Shown: in pieces, positions 1 through 13,281 of the stretch | Layout: every line of letters starts with the position of its first letter | Numbering within the stretch: the stretch's first letter is position 1 | DNA from: Lactifluus volemus | Taxonomy: Eukaryota > Basidiomycota > Agaricomycetes > Russulales > Russulaceae | Direction of reading: 5' to 3' | DNA length: 64,000 nucleotides | NCBI GenBank assembly: GCA_022376515.1 | Contig: WTXI01000006.1 | Span: 1,116,001-1,180,000, forward strand | Notes under the pieces: generated by a model | What the model was told of the DNA's origin: nothing | The model's input: the letters and a program-made list of their open reading frames with translations, nothing else | Databases searched by the model: none | Made by a program: the position numbers and the translations under genes

Positions 1-1438
1 TCCGGACTAGTCATACAGAGTCCCAACGGCCAACCGCAAGGTATCTTCTTTCACCCTCCGCGTTCGCGCAGCTCTCGGTCGAGCTCCCACAGCGTGAGTG
101 TCGAAAGCGGCGGGCCGGCCTGTTCACGTGGCGGCAGCCGAAGACGCTCGGATACGGCCGAGAGGACACGCCCGGTCACCTTCCTCACCTTTCCGGGTAC
201 GTTACAACAGCGACGTGGTCAGACACCCCAGACCACCCTTGATTCTGGACGTTCGGGTGTGTCACAACCCTTGACGGCAATCCCTGATGATGAGGCGGCC
301 GGGACGTCCGCGACGAGCGTTGCTGCCGGGACGTCCGCGGGACCACGTCAAGCGAAGCGAGGCGGTACAGTCGACGTCCTCCGGAAGACTGCGTCACCTC
401 CCTCGTCCCCGCGGACATCATCAACGAACGTCGTCGTCAAGTCACCATCAGTGAAACGAGGCTCGGGACCGCGTCGCCAACAAAGTGAGAAGGTTCATTC
501 CCTTCATCTCCGATGAAGAAAGCGAAGCCGTCAGAGCCTAGCATCGTCCCCCCAATCAGCGTTCTCATTGTTGAAGGTGTGCTGTCCCTTATGTTTCAGC
601 GTATGTGACTGAGCGCTTGGTAGATAACCCTATCAATCAGACACTCCTTTCTACTTTTATGAGAAAAAAGAAGATAAAATACGACATCGCCAAGAATGGT
701 GAAGAGGCTGTCGAAAAGTGGAGGACTGGCAGGTTCCATCTTATCTTGGTGGGTTCCGGTTCCCGTCCTGGGGTGGTTGCACTTTCTCACGGATGTGGTC
801 AGATGGATATTCAAATGCCTGTCATGGACGGCATCTCCGCGACCAAGGAGATCCGCCGATTGGAAAAGTTGAATTCATCGCAAGGGTATCCCGGAACACC
901 TCAGACGGAAGGTCAGCGCACTCCGTCGGACGTCTCGAATGACTCCCGGGTGTCCTCGAGCCCCTTCCGCTCCTCTGTCATCATTGTGGCGTTGACTGCG
1001 TCATCGTTGCAATCAGACAGAGTCGCTGCGCTGGCAGCCGGATGCAACGATTTCCTGACAAAGCCGGTGTCACTGGAATGGCTCAATAGCAAAATAATCG
1101 AGTGGGGGTCTATCAAGGCCTTGCAGATGTTCGCAGACAGCCGGCCAGATTTCGTCAAGTCGGTGTCAGCCGGTCAGGCAGTGCAGGCCCAGAACATTGC
1201 ACGCCGGTTACACATGCCTGAAGGGAGAGTGTCTCCTTCACCCAGCCGGAAGCCAGGAGTAGCCTCCACATCGACACCATCTAGTTCAGATGATTCGACG
1301 CTACTGGGCAAGTCTACGCCCTCACTTTTATACAAGTCATTTCACGAGACTCTAAATGGGGCATCGGAATCTATTAGCAGTCAGTTTACCGATATTTCTC
1401 CGCTCCTCTTCACAAATAGTGACCGATCAATTTTTTAG
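1..1438 (+). CDS. SSK1: SSK1-type response regulator, 5' end missing
   Basis: C-terminal part of the receiver protein that passes phosphate from the Ypd1 phosphotransfer protein to the HOG MAP-kinase cascade in osmotic stress. The frame is open from base 1, so the start lies upstream. A Ser/Arg/Thr-rich region (1-484) leads, through a probable intron 485-534, into 'PPISVLIVEDNPINQ', which is completed across intron 577-623. A third intron, 749-802 (54 bases), joins 'HLIL' to 'MDIQMPVMDG'. The Asp in 'MDIQMPVMDG' is the expected phospho-acceptor. The conserved Thr/Ser ('VALTAS') and Lys ('FLTKPVS') of receiver domains follow. The 'IIEWGSIKALQMFADSRP' segment after the receiver is typical of fungal Ssk1, and a Ser/Pro-rich tail ends the protein. 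Family assignment is firm; the 5' exon structure is inferred. Confidence 0.88.
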
Positions 1439-2326
1439 CTCCCCTCCGTGGGAACGCAAAGGGTGATGTGTTTCGCCACCCTTCTTTCCTTCCATTTTTC
1501 CTTACCCTGCTGACAAGTGACCCATTAGATCCCGTCACTTCTGGGGATACGTTACGTTCTAGCGGCGTCACTGGTTAGTCACCCTTTTAACTTTCCTTGA
1601 ATAGGTGTGTTCACACGGACCGAGCTTCCTCAGCTTCAGCGCCTGGGGACACTTCTTCACAAATTTCTCATGAACAAGAGGAGGGCGTAAGGGAGCAGCG
1701 ATGATGGTATTGGGCGATCTTTGGAGTAGTATCACCCTTCACTCTCACGATTTCACTTTTACGAGTGTATCTGAAGGTCGCCGGGTTCTTTTGGGAGATG
1801 TTCTGACTGGGTTATTTTGTTTTTGTTTTTGGGATGTTTGTGTTGTAGGCAGTTGTTTTGCTGGATTGGATTTCACACGCCCGGCTGAGATTCTGAATGG
1901 AAGATCTGCTATCAATTGGCTAAAAGTAGGGTTCGTCGGTCGGTCCTTTCCGTTGCCGGTCGCTGTTTGTGAGCGGATCGGTTGTCAAAACGAAAGCTCA
2001 GCGGTGCTCGGCCGTTCGACTGCGGTAGTTGAGTTACCGTTAACGGGGTTCGCGCCCTCTTACCTCTCAAACGCAAAACATGCCTCAAGGGAAAAAAAGA
2101 GGCGGTGCAGCACGTTGAAAGCCACGCTGAATGAGCGCGCTAACTTTACTCAATGTGATTCCTCTGATATGACTGCGCTACGCACAAGCGGTCCGTTTCC
2201 TCTTTTTAAAACCCAGCGAGTGTGGGAGTCCAGTTCTTGTTGTCCCTTTCCCCATTTCCCCCAGCCTCTCTCATCTTCTTACACCTTCAATTCCTTGCCC
2301 ATAATCCTTTGCCCTTTCTATGAGCC
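1439..2326. other. Intergenic region between SSK1 and the JmjC gene
   Basis: No gene is supported here. A forward frame 1701-2330 is open but has no family likeness and ends within the next gene's start. A pyrimidine-rich stretch about 2235-2320 lies just before the JmjC start codon, as is common in fungal core promoters. An A/T-rich stretch lies near 2203-2212. Confidence 0.6.
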
Positions 2327-5300
2327 ATGAACGGCTCTGTACACGACCCTCACGCACACAAGCGTACTTCCATCAACGAACTTCTCAATCCCGTCGCATC
2401 CTCTGCGATCGACCATGGCATCCCCCATCAGTCCCCGCCCTATTCTAACGGCAATCATCCCCAAAACACATCCTATACACATCCATCAATGCCGCCCCCG
2501 CCTCATCATAGGGCGGCGAACGGCACAGCCTACAAACTTAATCCAGCCAGTTGGGACGGAAATGATCACGATAGGCAACGAGTGGAACACATGCCTCCTC
2601 CGCGAGGTTATGCGCCCGGGGCAGTGCCCTCTCACGGCCTCTATCCGGAATATCATTCTCACGTCCCTCGCTCCCAGGAAGAAAGCTTTTCCGATCCCCC
2701 CGTTTGGCCGAGTCCACCTGGACGTGTCGATCCTTGTCCACTTACGGCTCACCTACAATCACGCAATCATACTCTGACGACGTACAGGTATGTAATCCTC
2801 CTTTATAGCCACCTATCCACTAACTTTTGTCAACCCCCCCAGCGATCCCAAGCGACCCTTCCGCCTCAAATTCCTCATCTTCCTATCCCTCCAGACCCGA
2901 TTCTGCCACGTATCATCGCCAAGATCTTTCCCATCCAGGTTATGCACAACGACCTCCCCAGGGTCATACAATTTTAGGTATGTGTGGATGTCCCATCTCT
3001 CTTGTCCTCAACTTGATCTCGCCCGTTTTTGCGACTTTCAGCAGGCCCCTGGTCACATCATGCCCGCCCTTCCCCAGCGATTCCCGGTATGCGCGGACTC
3101 GGGGAGCATCCACATCCACAACATCCGCACTTACCACCACCGGCATACATGCATCCTGCATACTACCAACCCATCCCCCACCCAGGGATGGTTTATTCAT
3201 ACATGGCATATCCACCACCACCACCACCCCCTACTGCATCTCCACCTGATCTACCTTCACGCAAACGCGCTGTCCCGGACGAAGCACAGAATTCGAGGAG
3301 TAAGCGCAAACGGCCGAATGCTAGGGATGCGGTTGAAGGTGAGTGACGCGTGTTCGGTGGCAATGTGTTTTGCCTCATGTTTTTTCTACCCCAACTGTCC
3401 CAGCAAATGGATCACGGCGTGGGTACAATGCTAATAAACGGACACAGGCTGCGCAGATTGCTGCTCAAAACGGTATGCTGTGTCCTAGGCTTCCGTTTTG
3501 AGTACTGTTTTGGGTTTACCCACTTTCCCCTTTCCCGTTATAGCCCAACTTCAGGCGTATACACCCGGATCGGGTCAGAACACGAGTGATAATCGGTCAT
3601 CGGCGACTGATCGTGAGCGCTTCATTGATTAGGTTCTTACCTCATCTGACGCCCATCGCGTAGGCACCATACGGGCAGGAACTGAAAGCTCGACAGGATC
3701 AGGGACTGAAGCAACTGGACCCTTGCATCCCGAGTTGCAGTTTGCGCGGTGCATGTCGAACCGATACAAGACGGAAACTTTTCCACGATGCGTGTCTGTA
3801 CGCGCCGCTGGGCTGGAGACACGTGTCGGTTCCAGGGTATCCGATTTTTCCTCAAAGATGAAAAGCAGAATATCGTCGGTGTCAGCTTCGTTGAGAACCA
3901 AAAGGCTGATTCGCCGAGCATGAAGTTCCCAACACGGTGGAATCGTCCCCTCGACTCCGTGTTCATCAAGGAGATCAAGGTATGGTTTTCTCCAGCCCTC
4001 GCGCGTAGTTGCCAGTTCACAAACGATCTTTGTAGATCACGGTTGCTCGTGCGCTCCTTCCAACATTAAAGGAAGAACAAGAACACCTCCGTAAGCCAGA
4101 AATCATACGCAGACCCCGGGACAGCGACGTGCGCGCGACTTGTGGTATGCCACCACGCTTATCTCTTGTCTCCGCTGTGATCCGATTGTTACCAGATACT
4201 TGTATGACATCAATTTTTTCGTCATCGTGGATGTGTAGGCTTTGCGGACGCGAGGCATGCGCAGAATGTTTTGCCAAGGTGCGCGAGCTGACACAATACC
4301 GAACTGGTGCCAGCGACAGCGAGATTGCGGCACTCCAAGCGAAACGCGAGTCACACGCCCACACGAACCCATTCTTTCTCTCCTGCACGCGTCGGAATGA
4401 ACACCAGTACTCTGATTTTTCGCCCATGTCCCGATTCGACAAGACTGAGCTGGAAGAGGTCATAAAAAGCATGGAAAAGCTACTTCAAGAGGAAGCAGCA
4501 GTCACCCTTGATCCTGCTACAGAGCTATCTTCATCAGATAGAGCTGTAGGCGGATCAGAGGCGGCACCCGACACGGTACATCATCGACCCACTTCACCAG
4601 CAAAGGGATTACCCTCGACAGGAGGTTCAACAGGAGGACATGGTCCTCCCCCTGACTCAGTAAGTGTCACTTGGGTAAATTGGCCTGTTGCTCTTTGTTT
4701 GTCTGATGATAACGTTTAGAACACGTCTCCATTGGGTGTGGTGAAGGCGTCTGGAGGATTGGCCGTATCTGATCCTGTGGCGTCATCGGCACTCTCTCTG
4801 GAGACGACCCCCCTGAATGGAGCGACAACGAATGGACATGCGGAAGTTGAGGACTTGTCGGGGATCCCATCACACCCAACAAAAAGTTACACCACGAATG
4901 AGCTAACAGATTCAGAGTTTCGACGAGCGTGGTCACAAGGTGCGCCATTAGTAGTGACTGGCCTGACGGAGAAGTTCGGTTCTCGATGGCGTCCTGAGCA
5001 CTTCCGCGAGAAGCACGGCTCACAAACGTGCTCTATTGTGGAATGCCAGACGGATTCGAACAAGCGGGTGACGGTTGGAGAATTTTTCGGGTATTTCGGC
5101 AATTATGAAGGTCGGACGGATATCTGGAAGCTGAAGGATTGGCCATCAAGCTCGGACTTCAAGACAGCTCTACCAGAGTTATATGAAGAGTTTCAAAAGG
5201 GGGTGCCGATGCCTAATTTCTGTCGAAGGGACGGAGTGCTAAACATTGCGTCACACTTTCCGTCGAATACGGTCATGCCAGATCTTGGTACGTGTGGCTG

Positions 5301-5957
5301 TCTCTTGTTCTTTACAACGTTGATGAAATTTTTGGCAAAGGACCGAAAATGTACATTGCATTGGGGACGACTGACGAAGAAGGATCGAAGGGGTCAACGC
5401 GGCTTCACATGGACATGGCCGACGTGGTGAACATCATGGTACACGCCGAAGAGCGAGCAGATGGGTCACCGGGAGTAGCTGTCTGGGACTTGTTCCGTGC
5501 AGAAGATGCCGACAGGCTACGGAGGTTCCTTAAACGACGATTTGGAATGAATGGACAACACGACCCGATCTTATCGCAGCAGTATTACCTGGACGCTGCT
5601 CTACGAAAGGAGTTGTACGATGACTATGGGATCAAGAGCCATCGTGTGTATCAGCGTCCGGGTGAAGCGGTGTTTATTCCCGCTGGATGTGCACATCAGG
5701 TATGTATATCTACGTAGATTAAATTGATGGGGATGATTATTTTATTCTTTTAATAGGTCGCGAATTTGGCCGATTGTGTCAAGGTTGCAGTTGACTTTGT
5801 CAGCCCCAAGAACATTGCACGTTGCGAAAAGTTGACAGGGGAATTCCGGGAGCAGAATCAGAGCATGGTTTGGAAGGAGGATAGTTTACAGCTTCGTACG
5901 ATGATGTGGTTTGCTTGGTTGTCATGCACGCGACAGGAGGAGGAGATCGATGATTGA
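2327..5957 (+). CDS. KDM3-like JmjC-domain histone lysine demethylase
   Basis: Probable Fe(II)/2-oxoglutarate-dependent histone demethylase of the KDM3/JHDM2 type. A Pro/His-rich disordered N-terminus (from 'HKRTSINELLNPV') spans several exons to about 3.6 kb. A cysteine-rich zinc region follows: 'RCMSNRYKTETFPRC', 'CTRRWAGDTCRFQGIRF', 'CDTCMTSIF' and 'CRLCGREACAECF'. The JmjC domain runs from about 4.86 kb. The iron ligands are His 5406-5408 and Asp 5412-5414 in 'LHMDMADVVN', plus the His of 'AGCAHQV' before the intron at 5700. Clear late introns are 4660-4719, 5288-5340 and 5700-5756. The zinc region changes frame near 3796 without a splice signal, best read as one missing base. A second frame inconsistency near 2720 may be similar. 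All catalytic residues are present. The substrate site (H3K9 is typical of the family) is not provable here. Confidence 0.85.
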
Positions 5958-6101
5958 GATTAAATAAATAAATTATATGGGTTGATGGAGATGATGATGT
6001 CATAAAATTAAAATAGCCGAAAATCGCGATTAGTGCGTGGCTCTTGAATTGAAAAGGGCAAGAAGATGTATGCATTGCTTTAATCAAAACCGTGACAACG
6101 A

Positions 6102-8746
6102 ATGCCAAAGCCAACTCTGTATCAATCCTTGCTTGGTCTACCCTCACAGAGCTACAGATTTCCAGCTAGAAAAGATTATTATTCGGCTAAAAGCGAACTT
6201 TTACTTGCGGCAAGAGGGAATTCGCTCGGTAATATCGAAGAGAGGACACCACTGGCCGAAGGAAGCAGGAGCGAGCACGGTCGAGGCTCATCGGCCAGTC
6301 GGCCGTCATCCAATGGGGAGATTCGTCCACCTCGGAATGACCACAAAAAAATAACGTCAAATGATGAATTTAACTCGTCTGATTCTCCCGACGACGACGA
6401 TTCTTCTGACGACGACTTATTTTATACTCCTCTTTCTTCTCCTCCTACATCCATGTTCATCCCCACAGACACCCCCCTACATCCTTCCGATGATAAGGCT
6501 TCCTCTTCCTCTTCTTCCTCTTCATCCTCTTCCCATTCCGCTCTATCCTGCTCGACTCCACCAACGTCAGATGAGCTCCACTCTCTGCTTGCTGCTATTA
6601 CCCCTGCTCGATCCCCCAAACGGCCCCTCACTCCGTCTCGCCCAAAACGCATCTCGCCTCCACCCAAGTCGTACACTTACACAGATGAGGACTGGGCGAG
6701 GGAAATCCGCTGGCTAGTGAAGCCATCGACCTCTTCTGCCTCCAAGCGCCGCGCATCACTGAGTGCTTTGCATTCCGCAGCGATACCCCGTCCGAGGCCG
6801 CGAACGGTGATCTACCGTTCGCATACAACTCGGCGCATGACTGCCTTGCTCGAAGAAGATGAAGACCCGACGGACGACCACCATCGTCTCTCGACGGCTT
6901 CGTCCCATACGAGGGGACATAGGCCCCCGTCACGTAGCAGTGTTATCGCTGGCCCGAGCAATTCCAACGATTTCCGTCCCATCTCACTCAGCTCCCGAGT
7001 TGTAGAGCTTCCCCAGTTTCCTACGACTGCCGCTCCTCCCCCGCACCAGGCTATACGACGCTCTCCCTACCCCGCGCCTCATACCGCCCAGAAGACTGGC
7101 GTACTCTTGGCGGTGGACACGTCGATCTACCCCGCGATGGCCGTGCACAACTTACCATGGTGTCCATGGAAGTCGTCCGCGGCGTCGCCTCGGCATCTTT
7201 TTTACCTTCTAGCTTCCGCAGTCGTAACTCGGCCCCGCGGTCGCTTCAGAAGAAGCACGATCTTGGTGGTGCTCTTGCTCTTACATCCCATAGACCGCCA
7301 CCATCATTCGTTCCCAATTCAGACGTCTTGATCCACGTTCACGCGGTCGGCCTCGAAGGGCTTGACAGGCAAATCATTCTTGACAGGCTCGCTGCAAGCG
7401 AAGCAGGCGGAAAGAGCGCCATCGGCTTCATCCCCGGTCGCAGTGTCTAGGACGGGTTGTCGAGTGTGGATTGGAAGTTTCGAGGGACACGTTGAAAAAG
7501 GGGGAGTGGGTTATCGGCTTGCTTGACGCAAAGAAGGTCCGTTATCACCGGAACTGTCCACAAACCCGACTCCTCCTATCATATTGACTACCTATTTTTC
7601 CTCCCCACAGTGCGGCGCTCTTTCCGAATTTGTCCTCCTCGACCGACATCGCGTGCATAGCGCCCCACAGCCCAGCGTTCCCATGCTGTCCCCCGCCGCA
7701 ATTACTTCGTCTCCGAGTAACTCCGCGCCTTCCTTTTCCTTCGAGTCTCTGGCCCTTCTTCCGCCTCTGGGTGTCCCAGCCTATCGTGCCGTCCGCACGT
7801 ATACTGCCTCCAAATCGCCGTTACCATCAGGCAGCGGTACTGCTCTTGTGCTTCGCGGGCAAGATGGCGCCGGGGGGTTTGCTACCCTCATGTTACGCGC
7901 CGTGGGTGTGAACGTCATTGTGCAAGTTGACCCTCTCGTCGTCGATCTTGACCCTTCTACCGTCTCTGAACCCCAGATGCTCTTCTCCCCTGAAGACGAT
8001 AGGCCCTCGGGACCAGCGCCCCACGAAAGTTATTGGAGGTGTGTGCCCGCCTGCGTGCATGGGGAGTCGAAGGTATCTGCGTTGGTGCACCACTGGACGT
8101 GCTCCACACGCTCAACGTTGACGTTGACTTTGTACTCGACACGATCGGCGGGCGCGAGATCTGGCAGGCGGCACGTATCCTCCTCGCGTGCGGCACACCA
8201 TCGCGTGGCCCAGCGCAATTCACGACTATCGTTGGAGACAATGACTCGGGAAAGGCAGTGCCGACCGCTCAGGACCACTGGCGCGCCGGTGTGCGAAGCC
8301 TCAAGCGCGCCATGACGATCAGTCGAGTTGGCGGCGGTAGCCTGAGCATAGGACGATCGCGAGGGAAGGTTAGGGGCAAGCTACCCACCATGCCCAACTC
8401 CAACAACTCCAACACTCCCGCAGCAGCACGCACGACTAGTACGACGGCCACATTCTCGCGGTCCTCGAACCGGACTTCGACCGCGACCGCAACAACGCCC
8501 GCCACGGCCACAGCCACGCGGATGGTAGGCTACTCGTGGGTGTGTTGCACCGCAGACGTAGATTTTGAAGGCCGCGACGTGCGTGACGCCCTCGCGGCGC
8601 TGCTAGATATGCCCGCGCTGGAACGTACGCCTCCGGACGCGTTGCTCGGCCTTGGAGGTGAGTATGGCGCAGGACGCGTGTTGCCGTTTGAGCGCGCCGC
8701 AGAATTGTTGAGTGGTGCGCTGCTCGAAGGCGCGGTACCGCCGTAG
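6102..8746 (+). CDS. MDR (quinone oxidoreductase-like) protein with long disordered N-terminus
   Basis: The C-terminal half resembles the medium-chain dehydrogenase/reductase fold: a GroES-like part ('DVLIHVHAVGLEGLDRQI', 'GFIPGRS', 'LGRVVECG', 'GEWVIGLLDAKK') and a Rossmann-like part ('GTALVLRGQDGAGGFATLML', 'VDFVLDTIGGREIW'). No classical zinc-binding GHE motif is seen, so a zinc-free or non-enzymatic member is likely. About 300 N-terminal residues are low-complexity, with a Ser run and an Asp/Ser block ('DDDDSSDDD') before 'YTYTDEDWAREIRWLVKP'. An intron at about 7537-7609 joins 'LLDAKK' to 'CGALSEFVLLD'. Frame changes near 7050, 7443 and about 8020 have no splice sites and fit single missing bases; the frame that reads best is kept at each step. 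The start Met at 6102 is the first of the open frame and is not certain. Function unknown. Confidence 0.68.
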
Positions 8747-9346
8747 TCCGCGTCGTTTCGTGATTCAACCACCTCCTCCACCACCTCCCTCCTTTCATTT
8801 TTTTTTCTTGGACTGATTTCTCCCTCGCAACATGGACGAGCTCTTTCTGCTACTGCTTCAACCTCAAGCAACAATCTCGATCGGTCGCGTGTTGTCGTGG
8901 GTGCTGCGCAAACCCCATTAGAAACCCCGATCTTTTCTGTTTCTTTTATAAACCTGCAAATCGTCGATTGTTATCCCCTATGGAACTCGCTGCATGTATA
9001 CATTGTTTTTTTTTTCTTTTGCGCAGCGATGTTCGGGTGCATCATAGAATGTTGCGATCTGTAGCTTTTCTTGACCAGCCACGATATTCTTATGCTTCCA
9101 TCACGACTCTTACGCACGCAAACGGACTTGCAATTTATTTTTTCTTGCTCTCCTCCCATGTCCCATTATGTACACATTCTCATGTATTTGCTTGGACAAC
9201 TTGAGATGAAACGAAAAGCGACCGTGATGTATATTGTTATCATTATCTATCTACCTACCCCACGGACGTTTTTTTTTATATGACCTTTTCCTAATTATCG
9301 AAAGAATTGACTAAAATCGTACGGGCTTTCCTGGCCCTGACCCTCA
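8747..9346. other. Convergent 3' region between the MDR gene and NUG1
   Basis: About 600 bases shared by two converging transcripts. It is AT-rich, with several T-runs. No gene, RNA or repeat is supported. Confidence 0.6.
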
Positions 9347-12069
9347 TCACTGCTTGCCTTTGTCGCTTTTCTTCTCCGCCGCGGCGGTTACAGCCACCCT
9401 CGGCACATTCGCAGCGAGTTTCCGACTGGTCGTGTCAATTTTTGGTTTGCGGTGACGTTGAGCCGGTACCGATGCCGATGCCGATGTTGTTATAGGTTCT
9501 ACAGTTGCTCGTATAAGTTGTGGCGCATCTGCCAGCTTTTTCGTCTTTTTGATTCTTGCTTCTGGCGTGTTGGTAGTACTAGGCTGCGCCGGTCTTCTGG
9601 GAATGGGGTCACTCTTTTGCCCCAATGTGGGCACGTTCAGTGTGGGGTGTTTTTTTTTTTTGGGTGATAAATATACGTACCTGCTGTATTGCGGTGCTGC
9701 GGCGGCGTTCCTTCGACTTCGATAATGAAAAAGAAGAAGGCGGGGTTCGAGTTTGGGTGGTGGCGTTGGTAGCGGGTGCCGCGGGCAGAGCAAAGGTTAC
9801 TACTTTTTTATTTGTCGGCCGCGGTGGGGGTCGTTCCATTCGGAGGTTTGGGTTTGGGGATGATGGCTCTTTGCGTTTGCGCTTTCGGGTGGAGGAGTGC
9901 ACGTGGTCGATCGTTCTACTTCGCCCTCCTCCTCCTCCATTTGGTCGTCGTCATCGGCCTCGTCATCATCGTCATCGTGGTCTCCTGCGGAGACGAGTGA
10001 CCCATCGGATTCTCCACTCTCGCACTCGACCTGCACAACGTCCTCCTCTCCATCAGCTCCACCTTCGTCATCGTCACTCTCACTGCCCGCAGCAGCAGCA
10101 TCCGCATCGAACCACGGAACCTCCAGCGCGAGTGGGCGCTCATCAACCTGCCCGGTAGACATCCGCACGAGTCGCGAGACTTACGGAGCTCCTTGCGGGG
10201 TTCGAGCCTCTCCAGCACCGCTGCATCGCTCGCGTATATTGTCGTCAGCATTGGATCGCGTTGCTGGTAGGACGGCTGCTGCTGCGCTCACGGACCCTGA
10301 GACTGGAGGAGGAACGGCGTACCGCGGGAGCTTGCCTGTCGACCAGTCCCGTAAGACGAGGCGTGCAGCGCCAGCGAGATCCGGGTTTCCTCCCTGAAAA
10401 AAAAAGACAAATCACTAGTTAATGCCGAAAAGAACAAGAGCACAAGTGGTGTCGGGTGCCACCTTTTTTATGAGCCGGTGGGCACGAGCAACGCCCACAA
10501 GAAATGCATCTACGTCACCCTTGGCGAAGGCAGGTAGACTGTAGAAGACCATGAGGTCTTCCGTCTCGGCACGCGAGACGATGTTTGCCATTGCAGGCAT
10601 GGGGTCTTTGAGACGATCGATTCGGCCCCTGTTACGCAGAAGGATATCTTGGGCACGGTGTCGTTCTCGAACTTCAGATAACGTCTCATCTGACAGTTGC
10701 CAGGCAAGCCCGGGCGTATCGATAAACACGACGGGCTTCCGTTCAACTCGAGGGTCACTTCGAGTGCATGTGGCGTTGTTGTGGGGGCGTTGGTGGATGA
10801 AGATGGCACGTAGACATCGAGCGTAGCGCTGCGGACGAGCGAGTTGATGAATGCACTCTTTCCTGACTACAGTGCTTGTGTCAGATCCGGCGATGAAAAA
10901 GAATATTCAGCAAGCATACATTCGCGAGACCCACGACAGCGACGTGCAGAGGCCCATCGCTGGTCTTCTCTTGAGCCCAGTGCCCTAGCAGCGTAGATAC
11001 AGCATCTAGGCCCCATGCATCGTCCGAAGGATCCTTCTTCCCCCTTTACTCTTGGTCAGATCATGAGTTGTCGCAGATGGGATCATAGATGACGCTGCGC
11101 GAAAGAGTAGCGTCGGGTGCTGGGTACGCAGGTACGCAGCCCACGCAGCCGTTGGCTCGCGGGGGCAAGCATCTGTGTAACCCGTAAGCACTGGCGGTTG
11201 AGATAGAAAGACGAAAGCAACACGAACCGATTTTGTTGAGCAGAATCAGTAGCTTTTGTCCCTCCTTGGAAGCAACGCATGCCTCCAACGATTTGCTGCG
11301 GTGAGACAGCGGGTCCCGTGCGTCGAGGACTTCGACTACAACGTCTGCTTTGTCGAGAACAGACGAAAGATGTGGCAAATCGGGATTGACGAGTAGTGGT
11401 GCGGCGCTTGCCTCGGTAGTCAAAGCAGCGGCAGCAGATGTACTACCGTTCGCAACCGTTTTGCTTTTCATCGACTTTGAGGCGTCGTTCGTGCGGCCAC
11501 CGAGCGTCGCGACACCGTCGAAACCATCTTTCTCGCCCTCAGCCTCATCGCAGTTTTCACCGAAATCCGAGCCTTCGCGGTCCCCTGGCTTAACGGCAGT
11601 GTTTTGTTGTGCTCGCACAACTTTTTTTTCCTCTTTGCGTCGTGCCTTTGCCTCAGCAGCCTGCACGCACAACAATTATCTTCAGTGGTCCAGCCAATAA
11701 AATCTGAGGTGACAGTGAAGAAAAAAGGGGCGCACCTGCCTTCGTTCCTCTGCGATCTCCGCCAAGATCTGGTCTTTATAAGGGAAGTTATTCGGGATTC
11801 CAGGATCTTTTGGTTTCTCTAATAGAGCGAAGAGGAATTCGCTGTCAGGATGCAGGAGATAAAATGTGGACGCAGGAACACGCGCTCGATTTCCAGGTGA
11901 CATCTTTTTTGGCTGCCTTTTTTGCCTTTTTCCTACTCTCCGAGACCTTGCGTTTGATTCTCGAGCGTTGATTAGTTGTACCACGCTTGCTCGTCTCTGG
12001 ATAATGTTGTTTTTATAAAATATTTCACTCTGCGGGCATTGCATACGTACGTTTGCGAATCCTAGGCAT
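9347..12069 (-). CDS. NUG1: Nucleolar GTPase NUG1/GNL3 family
   Basis: Circularly permuted GTPase needed for 60S ribosomal subunit maturation and export. The start at 12069 gives 'MPRIRK', spliced to 'QTSKRGTTNQRSRIKRKV', the basic N-terminus of the family. 'KDPGIPNNFPYKDQIL' is the Nug1 signature. The motif order is permuted: 'VVEVLDARDPLSHRS', then 'LLILLNKI' completed to NKID across an intron near 11170-11230, then the P-loop ('SGKSAFINSLVRSATLDVY', after a splice near 10867), then G3 'VVFIDTPG' near 10720. A helical region ('RHRAQDILLRNRGRIDRL') and a very acidic stretch (about 9890-10080) precede a basic Ala/Lys-rich tail. A frame change near 10172 has no splice site and fits one missing base. 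The neighbours give no functional clue. Confidence 0.88.
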
Positions 12070-13281
12070 CGTTCACGACGCGAACCCAAGTTGGACGAGG
12101 ATTTACTGTACTGTCCACGTGGGTGTAGCACCTGTGTATGTAATGCAGGCTCCTCCAAACACAAAAGCTACTCTAATGGTACATCTATCCTGGAGCATGG
12201 CGCCATAAGTCAATAGACCGATGCGGCGGGTTACTGCTATGTCTTGCTCGGAGCTGTCATACCTCGACTCGGAGACCCTCTGTGTGCCTCGGGTTCACTT
12301 GCGTCCGAAGGCAACTCTTCAAGCGTCTCACTCTGTGCTCCCACCCCAACAATGACAAAGAAAATGCATGCACAAGGCGAGAAGAAGTGCCTTTCACGGA
12401 AACATGTTCGTACTGTACGTTGTAAGAGGGATCATGAAACGACCAAGATTGCTTCAGACATTCCCAATGGCGACAAGCCCGTGGAAAACAATTTCCCCCC
12501 TGCAAGGAATACTCTGCACTTCGAAGGTGTCAAGGGGCGTCTAGACCAGCTCTTGTCAAGTACATCTTTTTTTGGAAACAGGAAGGTTTGACTTTGTTGC
12601 TTCTACAGTGGCCAGAAATACGCTCAAACATTGACGCCATCTGCGTCAGGAAATGCAAATTCAAGATAGACACGCTGACCATATTTTATTCACGGTAACG
12701 AACGATGTAAATACATGGCGACAGCTGGGAGATGTGAAGCCTCCCCTGCTCACACTCGAGCAGTCAGCCAACACGCTGCAGCCGAATTTCAACCAAGGCA
12801 GTAACCCTCCCACCTACCCCGTGGCGGAACCGGGAAATCGAGGCCCCCCTATCAGTCGCTTACCTTATTTACCCACTCGAGTCACCGCACATTACGGAAT
12901 GCGTTCAACTCGGCGTGGGAGTACACCATTAACTGGATGAGCGCTTTCAGGTCCTGTTTTCATATTTCAAGTATTTCATGAAGTTGAACATTGCACGATG
13001 GCCCTCATCGACGAACGACTGTACGGCTTCAATCTACAAGCGTCTTGTGCTTGCAAAGACGATGAAACGTAGGAGGACTACAAGAAAGGCGAGCATAGCA
13101 GTAACTTGACAACTTGACACTTTGCGAACTATTGTAGTAAGGACTGAAAGGAAAGCACACTTGGCTGATTGGACTTGAACACTGATACTCTTCGCGTTTG
13201 TAACACTTCAACCTTGTCCCGCCACAAACGTTCGTCCGGATACCAAGCATGCGAACAAAGCGCCACGTAGATATAAAATTT
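12070..13281. other. Intergenic region, one unassigned small open frame
   Basis: Upstream of NUG1 and downstream of the Tra2-like gene. A forward frame 12244-12591 would encode a Lys/Arg-rich product of 115 residues with scattered cysteines. I recognise no family, and nothing in its surroundings supports expression. The stretch just below 13282 is probably the 3' untranslated region of the Tra2-like gene. Confidence 0.45.

Noticed and set aside
1701..2330. Forward open frame of 209 codons upstream of the JmjC gene
   Set aside because: Composition and sequence look like translated intergenic DNA; no motif, and it runs into the pyrimidine-rich leader of the next gene.
13165..13185. GGACTTGAACAC, resembling a reverse tRNA B-box
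   Set aside because: No A-box, acceptor stem or cloverleaf can be folded around it.
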